Assembly (NCBI GenBank): GCA_902388545.1
Contig: CABMPS010000019.1
Coordinates: 1 to 17,154 of the forward strand
Length of the DNA stretch: 17,154 bases
Direction: 5' to 3'
From: an uncultured Collinsella sp.
GTDB taxonomy: Bacteria; Actinomycetota; Coriobacteriia; Coriobacteriales; Coriobacteriaceae
A program made the position numbers and the translations under genes. The number at the start of each line of letters is the position of its first letter. Within the stretch, counting starts at the first letter, position 1. The notes under the pieces were generated by a model. It ran no database searches, had not been told where the DNA came from, and worked only from the letters and a program-made list of their open reading frames with translations. Of the stretch, positions 1-7,155 are shown in pieces.

Positions 1-134
1 CGGGCGTGTTCTTCCCGCTCACCGGATGGCAGCTCTCGCCGATGTTTGGCGCCGCGGCCATGAGCCTGTCGAGCGTGTGCGTCGTAAGCAATGCGCTGCG
101 CCTGCGAACCTTTAAGCCTAAAGTGGCAAAATAG
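1..134 (+). CDS. copA: Copper-translocating P-type ATPase, C-terminal end (partial)
   Basis: Only the last 43 residues are in the window; the reading frame enters at base 3 and stops at TAG 132-134. The visible part carries MFGAAAMSLSSVCVVSNALRL, cut here to its core AAAMSLSSVCVVSNALRL. This is the usual final membrane helix and cytoplasmic tail of heavy-metal P1B-type ATPases, whose C-termini read close to AMALSSVSVVSNALRL. The family pumps Cu(I) across the cytoplasmic membrane using ATP. The catalytic DKTGT and CPC motifs lie outside the window, so metal specificity is inferred from the copZ and csoR genes that follow on the same strand. The 147-base gap to copZ holds a foldable inverted repeat, so copZ-csoR could be transcribed with copA or from a separate promoter. 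Confidence 0.88.
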   Translation, partial: GVFFPLTGWQLSPMFGAAAMSLSSVCVVSNALRLRTFKPKVAK

Positions 135-162
135 GCTCACTATTACGTCCATTTAGAACGGG

Positions 163-256
163 TTTTCCAGGTGCCAGAGATTGACCTGAAAGAGGAGCGA
201 CGCGTACTTTGGTACGCGAGCGACGGCTTGAAGGTCAAGGTCGGGTGCCTGGGAAA
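163..256 (+). other. Nested inverted repeat in the copZ leader (candidate structured RNA or dispersed palindrome)
   Basis: Three nested pairings share one axis. The outer pair is CCAGGTGCC (167-175) with GGTGCCTGG (244-252): 9 pairs including two G-U wobbles, flanked by TTTTCC and GGGAAA. The middle pair is TTGACCT (181-187) with AGGTCAA (232-238), perfect. The inner hairpin is CGCGTAC (201-207), TTTG loop, GTACGCG (212-218), perfect. The internal loops are symmetric in length (5/5 and 13/13), and GAGCGACG occurs as a direct repeat on both sides of the inner hairpin. The element ends about 13 bases before the copZ ribosome binding site. It matches no riboswitch class I can name. It could be a cis-acting leader RNA, a processing site between copA and copZ, or a repeat found elsewhere in the genome. 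Confidence 0.6.
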
Positions 257-281
257 GCCGACACAACAGAGAGGAATACCG

Positions 282-503
282 ATGCGATACACAATCAAGA
301 CTTCCGGCCTCATGTGCGGCCACTGCGACGCCACCGTCGAGACGGCGTTGCTCAACGTTGCCGGCGTGACCGACGCCGATGCCGATCACGAGACTCAGAC
401 CGTCCAGGTGGAGTGCGCCGACACCGTGACCGCCGAGCAGCTCGCCGCCGCTGTCGAGGCCGCGGGTGAGAAGTTCCACGCCCTGTCCGTGACCGCCGCG
501 TAG
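282..503 (+). CDS. copZ: Copper chaperone CopZ (heavy-metal-associated domain)
   Basis: A 73-residue single-domain HMA protein. The metal site is LMCGHC (Cys12 and Cys15), matching the family's MxCxxC loop after the first strand. The remainder fits the beta-alpha-beta-beta-alpha-beta ferredoxin-like fold, with helices around ATVETALLNV and TAEQLAAAVEAAG. Members bind Cu(I) in the cytosol and hand it to the CopA ATPase and to the CsoR-type sensor. The ATG at 282 was chosen because GAGAGGA lies just upstream at about 269-275. An in-frame GTG at 171 would add 37 residues, but that stretch is the inverted-repeat leader and has no HMA resemblance. csoR follows after a 48-base gap, so copZ and csoR probably share a transcript. 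Silver or another soft metal cannot be excluded. Confidence 0.9.
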   Translation: MRYTIKTSGLMCGHCDATVETALLNVAGVTDADADHETQTVQVECADTVTAEQLAAAVEAAGEKFHALSVTAA

Positions 504-551
504 CAGCTACCAGAAGCATTCGACCCCATCGACCAGAAACGAGGACCCGCC

Positions 552-824
552 ATGATGGCAGACCACAAATCGGTGACCCGCATGCTCAAGACGGCACGCG
601 GCCAGATCGACGGCATCTTGCGGATGGTCGATGAGGACCGCTACTGCGTCGATATTTCCACGCAGCTCATGGCAACGCAGGCGCTCATTGCGCGCATCAA
701 CGCCGACGTGCTCAAGGCGCATATCGAGGGCTGCGTGACTTCGGCAATCGAATCGGGCGACGAAGACCTCAAGGCCGCCAAGCTCGCCGAGATCGAACGC
801 GTCGTCGACAAGCTCTCCAAGTAA
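552..824 (+). CDS. csoR: Copper-sensing transcriptional repressor CsoR
   Basis: A 90-residue protein of the CsoR/RcnR (DUF156) family, all-helical repressors that release DNA on binding metal. The copper ligand set is complete: Cys32 (DRYCVDI), His57 and Cys61 (LKAHIEGCV). The 25- and 4-residue spacings equal those of Mycobacterium tuberculosis CsoR (C36, H61, C65). The N-terminal stretch TRMLKTARGQIDGILRMVDE is the usual helix-1 signature. Lack of the RcnR-type N-terminal His and presence of Cys at the third position argue for Cu(I) rather than Ni/Co. GAGGA near 541-545 supports this start; a second in-frame ATG directly follows the first. It probably represses copA-copZ-csoR. I could not find a convincing G/C-tract CsoR operator in the part of the cluster that is visible, and the copA promoter lies outside the window. 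Confidence 0.93.
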   Translation: MMADHKSVTRMLKTARGQIDGILRMVDEDRYCVDISTQLMATQALIARINADVLKAHIEGCVTSAIESGDEDLKAAKLAEIERVVDKLSK

Positions 825-834
825 TTGGGGCATT

Positions 835-916
835 GGGGACGGACTGCTTTGCACCTTCTTGGTGCATCGGGGACAGGTATGTTTGCACCACCTTGGTGCA
901 GATTGACCTGTCCCCC
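835..916. repeat. GGGGAC-capped palindromic element with two inner hairpins
   Basis: GGGGACAGGT (869-878) is perfectly complementary to ACCTGTCCCC (906-915). Inside lies TGCACCA (884-890) / TGGTGCA (894-900) with a 3-base loop. Just before it, after a second GGGGAC at 835-840, comes another hairpin TGCACC (850-855) / GGTGCA (861-866). There is no T-run after the stems, so it is not a classic intrinsic terminator, though it sits just past the csoR stop. The layout resembles REP-type intergenic palindromes. The GGGGAC cap is shared with weaker elements at 1456-1484 and 5611-5651. Confidence 0.7.
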
Positions 917-970
917 TTGCTCTAAATCGGGTATAAAGGCGTGCAGCATATCGAACGAAAGGCAATTTGC

Positions 971-1444
971 ATGAATGACTTTATTAAGGGCCGCAATGGC
1001 GCCGATGAGCTCACCATCGTTATGGGCTTTGTCGGCATCGTCATCGCGATGATCGGATCGATAGCCCATATCCAGTGGCTCAGCTGGATTGCCATCGCCG
1101 TAATCGTGATTGGCGTGCTGCGCGGCCTGTCCAAAAACATCGATGCACGTCGCAAGGAAAACGCGGCCTTTGTCGCCGCGACCGCTAACGTCCCCGGCCT
1201 GGGCAAGTTCGTAGCGAGCTTGGGTAGCGGCACCGCGGCTGCCAACGCCTCGCGCACGGCCGGTACCAGCAAGGAAGACTTTGAGCGTGCCAAGCGCACG
1301 GCCAAGAAGATGTGGAAGGGTCGCAAGACCACAGCATACCTCAAGTGCCCCAACTGCGGCCAGATGCTCTCCGTCCCCAAGGGCAAAGGCAAGATCCGCG
1401 TCACCTGCCCCAAGTGCCACGCCAAGATGGAAACCCGCTCCTAG
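971..1444 (+). CDS. Small membrane protein with C-terminal zinc ribbon, function unknown
   Basis: A 157-residue protein I cannot assign to a named family. It has a short N-terminal tail (MNDFIKGRNG), two hydrophobic segments at about residues 14-33 and 36-53 likely to form a membrane hairpin, a basic Ala-rich linker, and a C-terminal zinc ribbon with KCPNCG (Cys126, Cys129) and TCPKCH (Cys146, Cys149). The spacing is that of a four-Cys rubredoxin-like zinc knuckle; the linker and ribbon are very Lys/Arg-rich, so they should face the cytoplasm. The ATG at 971 follows an AAGG-containing purine stretch. A GTG at 941 in the same frame would add ten residues with no clear ribosome binding site. 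It stands alone, separated from csoR by a palindromic repeat and followed by a strong terminator. RNA, protein or metal binding are possible roles; nothing in the sequence decides. Confidence 0.78.
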   Translation: MNDFIKGRNGADELTIVMGFVGIVIAMIGSIAHIQWLSWIAIAVIVIGVLRGLSKNIDARRKENAAFVAATANVPGLGKFVASLGSGTAAANASRTAGTSKEDFERAKRTAKKMWKGRKTTAYLKCPNCGQMLSVPKGKGKIRVTCPKCHAKMETRS

Positions 1445-1455
1445 CGCCCGCACGC

Positions 1456-1484
1456 GGGACAAATTAATCAGGTTTGTTTGTCCC
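1456..1484. repeat. GGGACAAA/TTTGTCCC inverted repeat
   Basis: GGGACAAA (1456-1463) and TTTGTCCC (1477-1484) are perfect 8-base complements around a 13-base AT-rich loop, twelve bases past the stop of the zinc-ribbon gene. No T-run follows, so it probably does not terminate by itself. It resembles the GGGAC-capped palindromes at 835-916 and 5611-5651. Confidence 0.5.
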
Positions 1485-1506
1485 AAATCTTAAGTATTTG
1501 TTCGAT

Positions 1507-1544
1507 AAAAAAGCCGAGGCCTCGTGTTGAGACCTCGGCTTTTT
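1507..1544. terminator. Bidirectional intrinsic terminator
   Basis: The stem GCCGAGGCCTC (1513-1523) pairs with GAGACCTCGGC (1529-1539) with one mismatch and a 5-base GTGTT loop. It is followed by TTTTT (1540-1544) on the plus strand and preceded by AAAAAA (1507-1512), which reads as a U-run on the minus strand. It therefore serves the zinc-ribbon gene ending at 1444 and the convergent amidohydrolase ending at 1578. Confidence 0.93.
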
Positions 1545-1577
1545 GCATGCGGCAACGGAGCTGCCCCTTTGTCACAT

Positions 1578-2948
1578 CTACGCCACACCGTCGCGGGCGA
1601 GCTCCTCAGTCAGCGCTTCGGCAGGCATGGCCATAATCGCGTCGAGCTCGGCGTCCACCTCGGGAATACGCTTCACCTTGAGCTTGCGTACCAGATCACC
1701 GCGACACATCACATGCATCGGCTCACGCAGAGCGCACAGGTCATCGAGCGGATTCTTGCGCGTCACCAGGATATCGGCGGCCTTGCCGCACTCGATCGTA
1801 CCGGTCTCGCCGCCCAGCCCCAGCAGCTCGGCGTTGACTTGCGTAGCCGTATGCAGCGCGAAGGCGTTGCTCACACCCACGTACTTGGCAAAATAGGCAA
1901 CCTCACGCCACATGTCGTACTGCGTCACGAACGGGCAGCTTGAGTCCGTGCCCAGGCCCACCTTAATGCCAGCTTCCAGTGCGGCACGGGCGCTCTCGAT
2001 GATGCCCGAGCACACGATGTCGCCGTTCTTCTTTTGTGTATCGGTCGAATGGGTCTTTTCCGGGTCGAGCAACACAAACGGCAGCGCCGGGCTGATCGTG
2101 CAGGTCACGCTCGGCGCGCGTCCCTCGAGCTGTGTGCCCGCGGCGCCGCGATACAGCTCCAGGATCTCGGGCGTCATCGGGGCACCGTGCTCGATCGTGT
2201 CGACCCCGGCCTCAAGCGCGGCCTTCACGCCCTCGGTGCTCTCGACATGAGCCATAACCGGCAGGCCCACCTCGTGCGCCGCCTTGCACGCCGCCGCGGC
2301 AACATCAATCGGCATGCGCAGCACGCCCGGCTCGCCAACTTCGGTCGCGTCGAACACGCCACCCGTCACGAACAACTTGATGACGTCGGCACCACGAGCG
2401 TACAAGTCGCGCACCTGTTCGGCCGCCTCGTCGGGCGTATTGGCGACCTGCGCGAACAGCCCCGCGCCGTGGCCACCCGGCACTGTAACGCCCGTTCCCG
2501 GCGCTACCAGACGCAGACCCTGATACTTGCCGGCATCGATAGCATCGCGCACGGCGATGTCGGCAAACAGCGGGTCACCCGCACCGCGCACCGTAGTCAC
2601 GCCGCTTGCCAGCTGCTGTTGGGCGCTGCCTTTGAGGATGTGGCGAACGATGGCGCGGCCCACGGGATTGTCGAGCTTCTTCATCAGCGCGCCCGCATCA
2701 CCCGCCGAGACCGGCTTGCCCGAACCGCACAGATGCACGTGCATATTGATGAGGCCCGGCATGAGATACGCCCCTGCCAGGTCGATGACCTCGGCCCCCG
2801 CTGGAGCTTGGGCCACAGCGCTCGGTCCCATCCAGGTGATGATGCCACGCTCGACGACCACGGCCATATCGGGCTGCGGCTCCATATGCTCCGAACCATC
2901 CAGAACGGTCGCATTGATAAACAATGTGGGACGATCGGCAGATGCCAT
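1578..2948 (-). CDS. Prolidase-like metal-dependent amidohydrolase
   Basis: A 456-residue member of the amidohydrolase superfamily, in the imidazolonepropionase/Xaa-Pro dipeptidase-like group. The TIM-barrel metal ligands are all present: HVH (His70, His72) after LMPGLIN, Lys191 in DVIKLFVTGG (the carboxylated bridging lysine), His234 in VMAHVES, His254 in TIEHGAP and Asp335 in GLGTDSS. Two metals are therefore expected. The small beta-sandwich is formed by the N-terminal 60 residues and the C-terminal GKAADILV segment. No signal peptide is visible, so it is probably cytosolic. Members hydrolyse N-acyl amino acids, Xaa-Pro dipeptides or carbamate-like bonds; the substrate cannot be read here. 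The ATG at 2948 has GAGGGAGGAG just upstream. An in-frame extension to 3173 runs through repeats and is not coding. A GATAAT at 2988-2993 (minus strand) may be its -10, though no good -35 is seen. Confidence 0.88.
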   Translation of the reverse strand: MASADRPTLFINATVLDGSEHMEPQPDMAVVVERGIITWMGPSAVAQAPAGAEVIDLAGAYLMPGLINMHVHLCGSGKPVSAGDAGALMKKLDNPVGRAIVRHILKGSAQQQLASGVTTVRGAGDPLFADIAVRDAIDAGKYQGLRLVAPGTGVTVPGGHGAGLFAQVANTPDEAAEQVRDLYARGADVIKLFVTGGVFDATEVGEPGVLRMPIDVAAAACKAAHEVGLPVMAHVESTEGVKAALEAGVDTIEHGAPMTPEILELYRGAAGTQLEGRAPSVTCTISPALPFVLLDPEKTHSTDTQKKNGDIVCSGIIESARAALEAGIKVGLGTDSSCPFVTQYDMWREVAYFAKYVGVSNAFALHTATQVNAELLGLGGETGTIECGKAADILVTRKNPLDDLCALREPMHVMCRGDLVRKLKVKRIPEVDAELDAIMAMPAEALTEELARDGVA

Positions 2949-3098
2949 ATCGAGCTCCTCCCTCACGATTAACTTGAACATTTGTCCATTATCACCTAGT
3001 CCCGCTGGATTGCTGCAGACGCATCGGTTAACGGAAGGAAGAGGGGATGTGGGGAGACGGAACACGTTGCAGTCCCACCCCAGCGACACCAGGGAAAT

Positions 3099-3236
3099 AT
3101 CTCGATCTGTAACAGCTACAGGGTTATTAGGCCCCTTGATGTTACAGATCGAGACATTCGGTCGACGTTTCACCGGCTTGTCTCGATCTGTAACAATTAC
3201 GAGCTCAAACAGCCTCTAAACGTTACAGATCGAGAC
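3099..3236. repeat. Palindromic 57-nt repeat array A (2 units)
   Basis: Units are 3099-3155 and 3180-3236, each exactly 57 nt, separated by 24 nt. Both have arms close to GTCTCGATCTGTAAC and GTTACAGATCGAGAC around a 27-base centre. The second unit has perfectly complementary arms; the first differs only at its outermost base. The centres are the most divergent of the eleven copies, but their right ends (CTAAACG, TTGATG) match the other clusters in the same orientation. The array lies between the nuclease stop codon, 8 bases away, and the amidohydrolase upstream region; both genes read on the minus strand. The rest of the 2949-3244 gap shows only the possible -10 of the amidohydrolase. Confidence 0.95.
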
Positions 3237-3244
3237 AAAACCTC

Positions 3245-4315
3245 TCAGCGCCCATACCACTGGCATCTCCACTCCTCAGCCAATTCAACCTGCCGAGGAA
3301 TACCCGCCAGCCTCATTTTCTCGATCAGCTTCCCCGGATTCTTGAGCTCATCAAACGTAAACCGAAGCACCTTATGCCCGAGCATTGTCAGATGAGATTC
3401 CCGCTGACGCTCTGCCACGAATGGGTCAGCCGACTCCCGACCCTCGCCGCTCTGCAAGGTGTACTTCCCCTTTCCGTCGAGCTCGCCGATGACACACGTC
3501 CCGTCCTCGAGCCGCCAAAAATAGTCGACGCGAAACACCTGGCTCGGATCGAGCGGGTCGCGAAACTCCACCTGCAGCTCCGGAACCGGAAAGCCGTACG
3601 CAATAAAGAATGCTCGGAACCGAGACTCGCCGCCGTTTTCAGACAGCCCGTCCGCATACGACGCAATCACCTGTGCCCTGCGATACCCTCGCCTGCCCTC
3701 GCAATCGGCGCGGAGGCGCTCGCACAAATCCCCACGTGATACGCCTTTCGCCCGCAGTGCAGAATCGGCAATCGCCAACCCGTAGGAGAACGGTGCACGC
3801 AGTAGGCAATCCTCCACCGTGCGCCAAAACGACGTCACCTGCACGCCGTCGACTTGTTCAAGTGCGCCCGCCGCCTGCGGACGCAACAGCCGACATCCTG
3901 CACTCAGCGGCACCGAGCAACCTGTCTTAACAAGATATCGTGGCCCAAGCAGATCATTCGGCACCTCCAGACCCCACAAAAGTGCCGCGTCATAGCCCCA
4001 AAACGCCCAATCGGGATGAAACTCCGCAAGCCCTTTGATGGCCCGCAGCGCTCGCTCCGTCGGCGTCAGCGCATCCCAATCATGTTGAAAGCAGAACAAA
4101 TACGGCTCGGGTTCCGCGATATCGTCGGTTCCAACATGACGCCGCAGCCACATGAGCTCGGCATTGTCATGCGTTGCGAGCAGCGCACCTTGCTCGGTCG
4201 CCTCCGTGAGTCGCGCGAGCATCCTATTCCGCGCCAACGTGTTGCGAGTCGTATGCTTGTGCTTGAAAACGGTATTAGACACTTCCATCACCACCACATC
4301 GGACAAATGGACCAT
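3245..4315 (-). CDS. PD-(D/E)XK nuclease-like protein (DUF559-type C-terminus, AbiEi-like N-terminus)
   Basis: A 356-residue protein. The C-terminal 130 residues look like the DUF559/Vsr-like endonuclease fold: GGESRFRAFF (Glu230), then FRVDYFWR (Asp264), then GELDGKGKY with Glu278, Asp280 and Lys282 as the D...ExK-type core, and finally RQRESHLTMLGHKVLRFTFDEL, whose ending VLRFTFDEL is a family hallmark. The N-terminal half (LTPTERALRAIKGL, WAFWGYDAALLWGLEVP) resembles the helical region of actinobacterial AbiEi-like proteins. Catalysis is therefore likely intact, but the target is unknown. No antitoxin-type partner is adjacent. ATG 4315 was chosen with GGAGG 11 bases upstream; GTG at 4321 or TTG at 4339 are alternatives. 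The gene is bracketed by repeat arrays: array A begins 8 bases after its stop and array B starts 3 bases from the longest possible start. Orphan toxin, repair enzyme or repeat-associated nuclease are all open. Confidence 0.75.
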   Translation of the reverse strand: MVHLSDVVVMEVSNTVFKHKHTTRNTLARNRMLARLTEATEQGALLATHDNAELMWLRRHVGTDDIAEPEPYLFCFQHDWDALTPTERALRAIKGLAEFHPDWAFWGYDAALLWGLEVPNDLLGPRYLVKTGCSVPLSAGCRLLRPQAAGALEQVDGVQVTSFWRTVEDCLLRAPFSYGLAIADSALRAKGVSRGDLCERLRADCEGRRGYRRAQVIASYADGLSENGGESRFRAFFIAYGFPVPELQVEFRDPLDPSQVFRVDYFWRLEDGTCVIGELDGKGKYTLQSGEGRESADPFVAERQRESHLTMLGHKVLRFTFDELKNPGKLIEKMRLAGIPRQVELAEEWRCQWYGR

Positions 4316-4341
4316 CGTCACCGTTGCCTCCACCGACAAAC

Positions 4342-4559
4342 GTCTTGATCTGTAACAAGAAGAACGATTTTTGGACTGTAGATGTTACAGATTGAGACAT
4401 TCCCCCCAGCCAGGTGCCAAACGTCTCGATCTGTAACAGTTAGACGTTCTCCAGGCCCCTAAACGTTACAGATTTAGACAAACCAGCGGCGCCCAAGCAT
4501 TCGTCTCGATCTGTAACAGGTAGACCGGTGTTTTGCCCCCAAACGTTACAGATCGAGAC
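4342..4559. repeat. Palindromic 57-nt repeat array B (3 units)
   Basis: Units are 4342-4398, 4423-4479 and 4503-4559, each 57 nt, with 24- and 23-nt spacers. Unit 1 has a changed left arm (GTCTTGATC) and right arm (GATTGAGAC); the changed positions can still pair as G-T/G-U. Unit 2's right arm carries GATTTAGAC, with one mismatch and one wobble. Unit 3 has perfect arms and ends GAGACAAAAA. The array fills most of the 284-base gap between the unknown 235-aa gene and the nuclease gene. Any promoter for the nuclease would have to lie in or between the units, since only about 25 bases separate unit 1 from the chosen start. Confidence 0.95.
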
Positions 4560-4599
4560 AAAAAGGCAAAAGGCAAGGCAGGCGACAACTACCCATCCC

Positions 4600-5307
4600 C
4601 TACTCCCACTCCTGCTCGTAGATGTTGAGCGACTTTACGTACCGCCCCTGGGCGCCCATGATGTCGCGGACCAGACGCAAGAAGAAGCTGATGCACGAGG
4701 TGTCAAAGCCGTCCTGCAGGTCCTCCGGATGCACCGCACCCGGCCCATCGACCGCCGTATCGCTCAGCCGCGCGATGTCATACAGGTAGAGCTGTCCCGC
4801 CGTAAGCCAGACATCGTCGACGCAGGCGAGGCGCACCGCAATCGCGCCGTCACTCCAGTGCTCCTTCTGCACGATATGCGGATCGTAGACATCAAAGCGA
4901 TGATCGGTGCGTGTGTCCTTCAGCGCAACCATGCCGTTCGCAGGATCCTTGTCCAAAATGCCAAAGCGCGAGAAATACTGCGTGTCGCGTACCTGCTCGA
5001 GCCGCTTGAGCGAGGCAGGCGAAAGCGATGCCGGCGGCTCGTCAACATACAGCTCGAGCAGCGTCTTGCCATGGCGATAGGGGCGCTCGAAGAGCAGCCA
5101 ATCGGTAAATGCCATGTTGTAGGCCATGATTTCGTTTTGCGAAGGCTCGGTGCAATAGCTGAGCCACGGGTCGACAATGATCTCGAACTGTTCGCGCGCC
5201 GGCTCCAAAAACTGGAACTTCCGCAGCATCCAAAAATGGGCCATGTCGGCAATATCGTTGCCGACGGCTTCAGCCAGCTCTGCTCGGTCAAAAGCGTGGT
5301 CAGTCAT
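4600..5307 (-). CDS. Unrecognised 235-aa cytosolic protein
   Basis: I do not recognise this family with confidence. The protein is acidic and soluble-looking, with no signal peptide, membrane segment or cysteine cluster. The N-terminus (about 1-75) is probably helical and rich in aromatic residues (HFWMLRKFQFLEPAREQFE). It contains the stretch NEIMAYNMAFTDWLLFERPY, then a Leu-rich segment LSPASLKRLEQVRD. Next comes a beta-looking region in which DLK-like KDTRTDHRFDVYD precedes HIVQKEHW and GQLYLYD. The order 'DWLLF..GKTLLEL...L..L......F.I......V.LKD..T...F.V.D' recalls uncharacterised bacterial proteins seen near SEC-C-type domains, but this is a weak impression. The start is firm: GAGGAGG sits seven bases before ATG 5307. 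It shares strand with the nuclease gene but is separated from it by array B, so co-function is not implied. Confidence 0.7.
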   Translation of the reverse strand: MTDHAFDRAELAEAVGNDIADMAHFWMLRKFQFLEPAREQFEIIVDPWLSYCTEPSQNEIMAYNMAFTDWLLFERPYRHGKTLLELYVDEPPASLSPASLKRLEQVRDTQYFSRFGILDKDPANGMVALKDTRTDHRFDVYDPHIVQKEHWSDGAIAVRLACVDDVWLTAGQLYLYDIARLSDTAVDGPGAVHPEDLQDGFDTSCISFFLRLVRDIMGAQGRYVKSLNIYEQEWE

Positions 5308-5409
5308 GGCATCCTCCTCAAACTGATGGACCTCAATTTGAGCTTACGAGGAGGGTGGGCAGCCACGACCAGCGCGGGCAAAATAGGCCTCCGGCTGCAA
5401 ACCAGATGC

Positions 5410-5445
5410 TGACCAAACACTTGACGAAAAGCTTGACCGAAAATG
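5410..5445. repeat. Three tandem degenerate 12-bp repeats
   Basis: TGACCAAACACT (5410-5421), TGACGAAAAGCT (5422-5433) and TGACCGAAAATG (5434-5445) follow each other without gaps. All share TGAC and an A-rich centre. The 12-base step places them on nearly the same DNA face, about 100-140 bases upstream of the 235-aa gene on the minus strand. They may be a protein-binding series or chance; the copies are imperfect. Confidence 0.4.
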
Positions 5446-5610
5446 CGCACCGCAACAAAACCGCAGGCAAACATAGACGGCCAACCCGCCCTTTTGAGCC
5501 AGATGCCTGCAGCCACCACAGAAACAACAGGTGACCACAGCCCAAGAAGTCGACAAATGAACACCCGTACGTCGACAAACGAGCAAATCGCTCGCAAATC
5601 CGCAAGGAGT

Positions 5611-5651
5611 GTCCCCAACGACTAGACAAAAAATGACTAGTCATTGAGGAC
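5611..5651 (-). repeat. GTCC-capped palindrome downstream of gltD
   Basis: GTCCCCAACGACTAG (5611-5625) and CTAGTCATTGAGGAC (5637-5651) are complements at 13 of 15 positions. As minus-strand RNA the two exceptions become U-G wobbles, giving an unbroken 15-pair stem with an 11-base loop. An alternative small palindrome AATGACTAGTCATT (5632-5645) is followed on the minus strand by TTTT, so it could act as a weak terminator for gltD, whose stop is 18 bases away. Either a terminator or a dispersed GGGAC-type repeat is possible. Confidence 0.55.
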
Positions 5652-5668
5652 GTTCTTAAATGACTACT

Positions 5669-7150
<1,482 letters not shown>

Positions 7151-7155
7151 GGCAC

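Larger units (their letters stand above)
5308..5668. other. 361-base intergenic region without a convincing gene
   Basis: This lies upstream of the 235-aa gene and downstream of gltD, both on the minus strand. Open frames here (for example 5304-5618 and 5333-5644 on the minus strand) lack ribosome binding sites, use atypical residues (many Cys, Trp, Phe) and overlap one another, so I do not call them. Contents seen are three tandem degenerate 12-mers (5410-5445), a direct repeat GTCGACAAAYGA at 5549-5560 and 5571-5582, and a palindromic element at 5611-5651. A promoter for the 235-aa gene should lie here, but no clear -35/-10 pair was found. Confidence 0.6.

Noticed and set aside
171..281. 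N-terminal extension of CopZ from GTG 171
   Set aside because: The added 37 residues are the inverted-repeat leader, have no HMA similarity, and a good ribosome binding site precedes ATG 282.
2949..3173. Longer amidohydrolase start at 3173
   Set aside because: The 75 extra residues run through repeat array A and the likely promoter; a strong ribosome binding site precedes ATG 2948.
3245..4315. Calling the nuclease gene a type IV toxin-antitoxin component
   Set aside because: Only a partial AbiEi-like N-terminus is visible, no AbiEii-type nucleotidyltransferase gene is adjacent, and the C-terminus is nuclease-like.
5304..5644. Minus-strand open frames in the gap before gltD's end
   Set aside because: They begin at TTG or at an ATG without a ribosome binding site, overlap each other and the palindrome, and have atypical composition.
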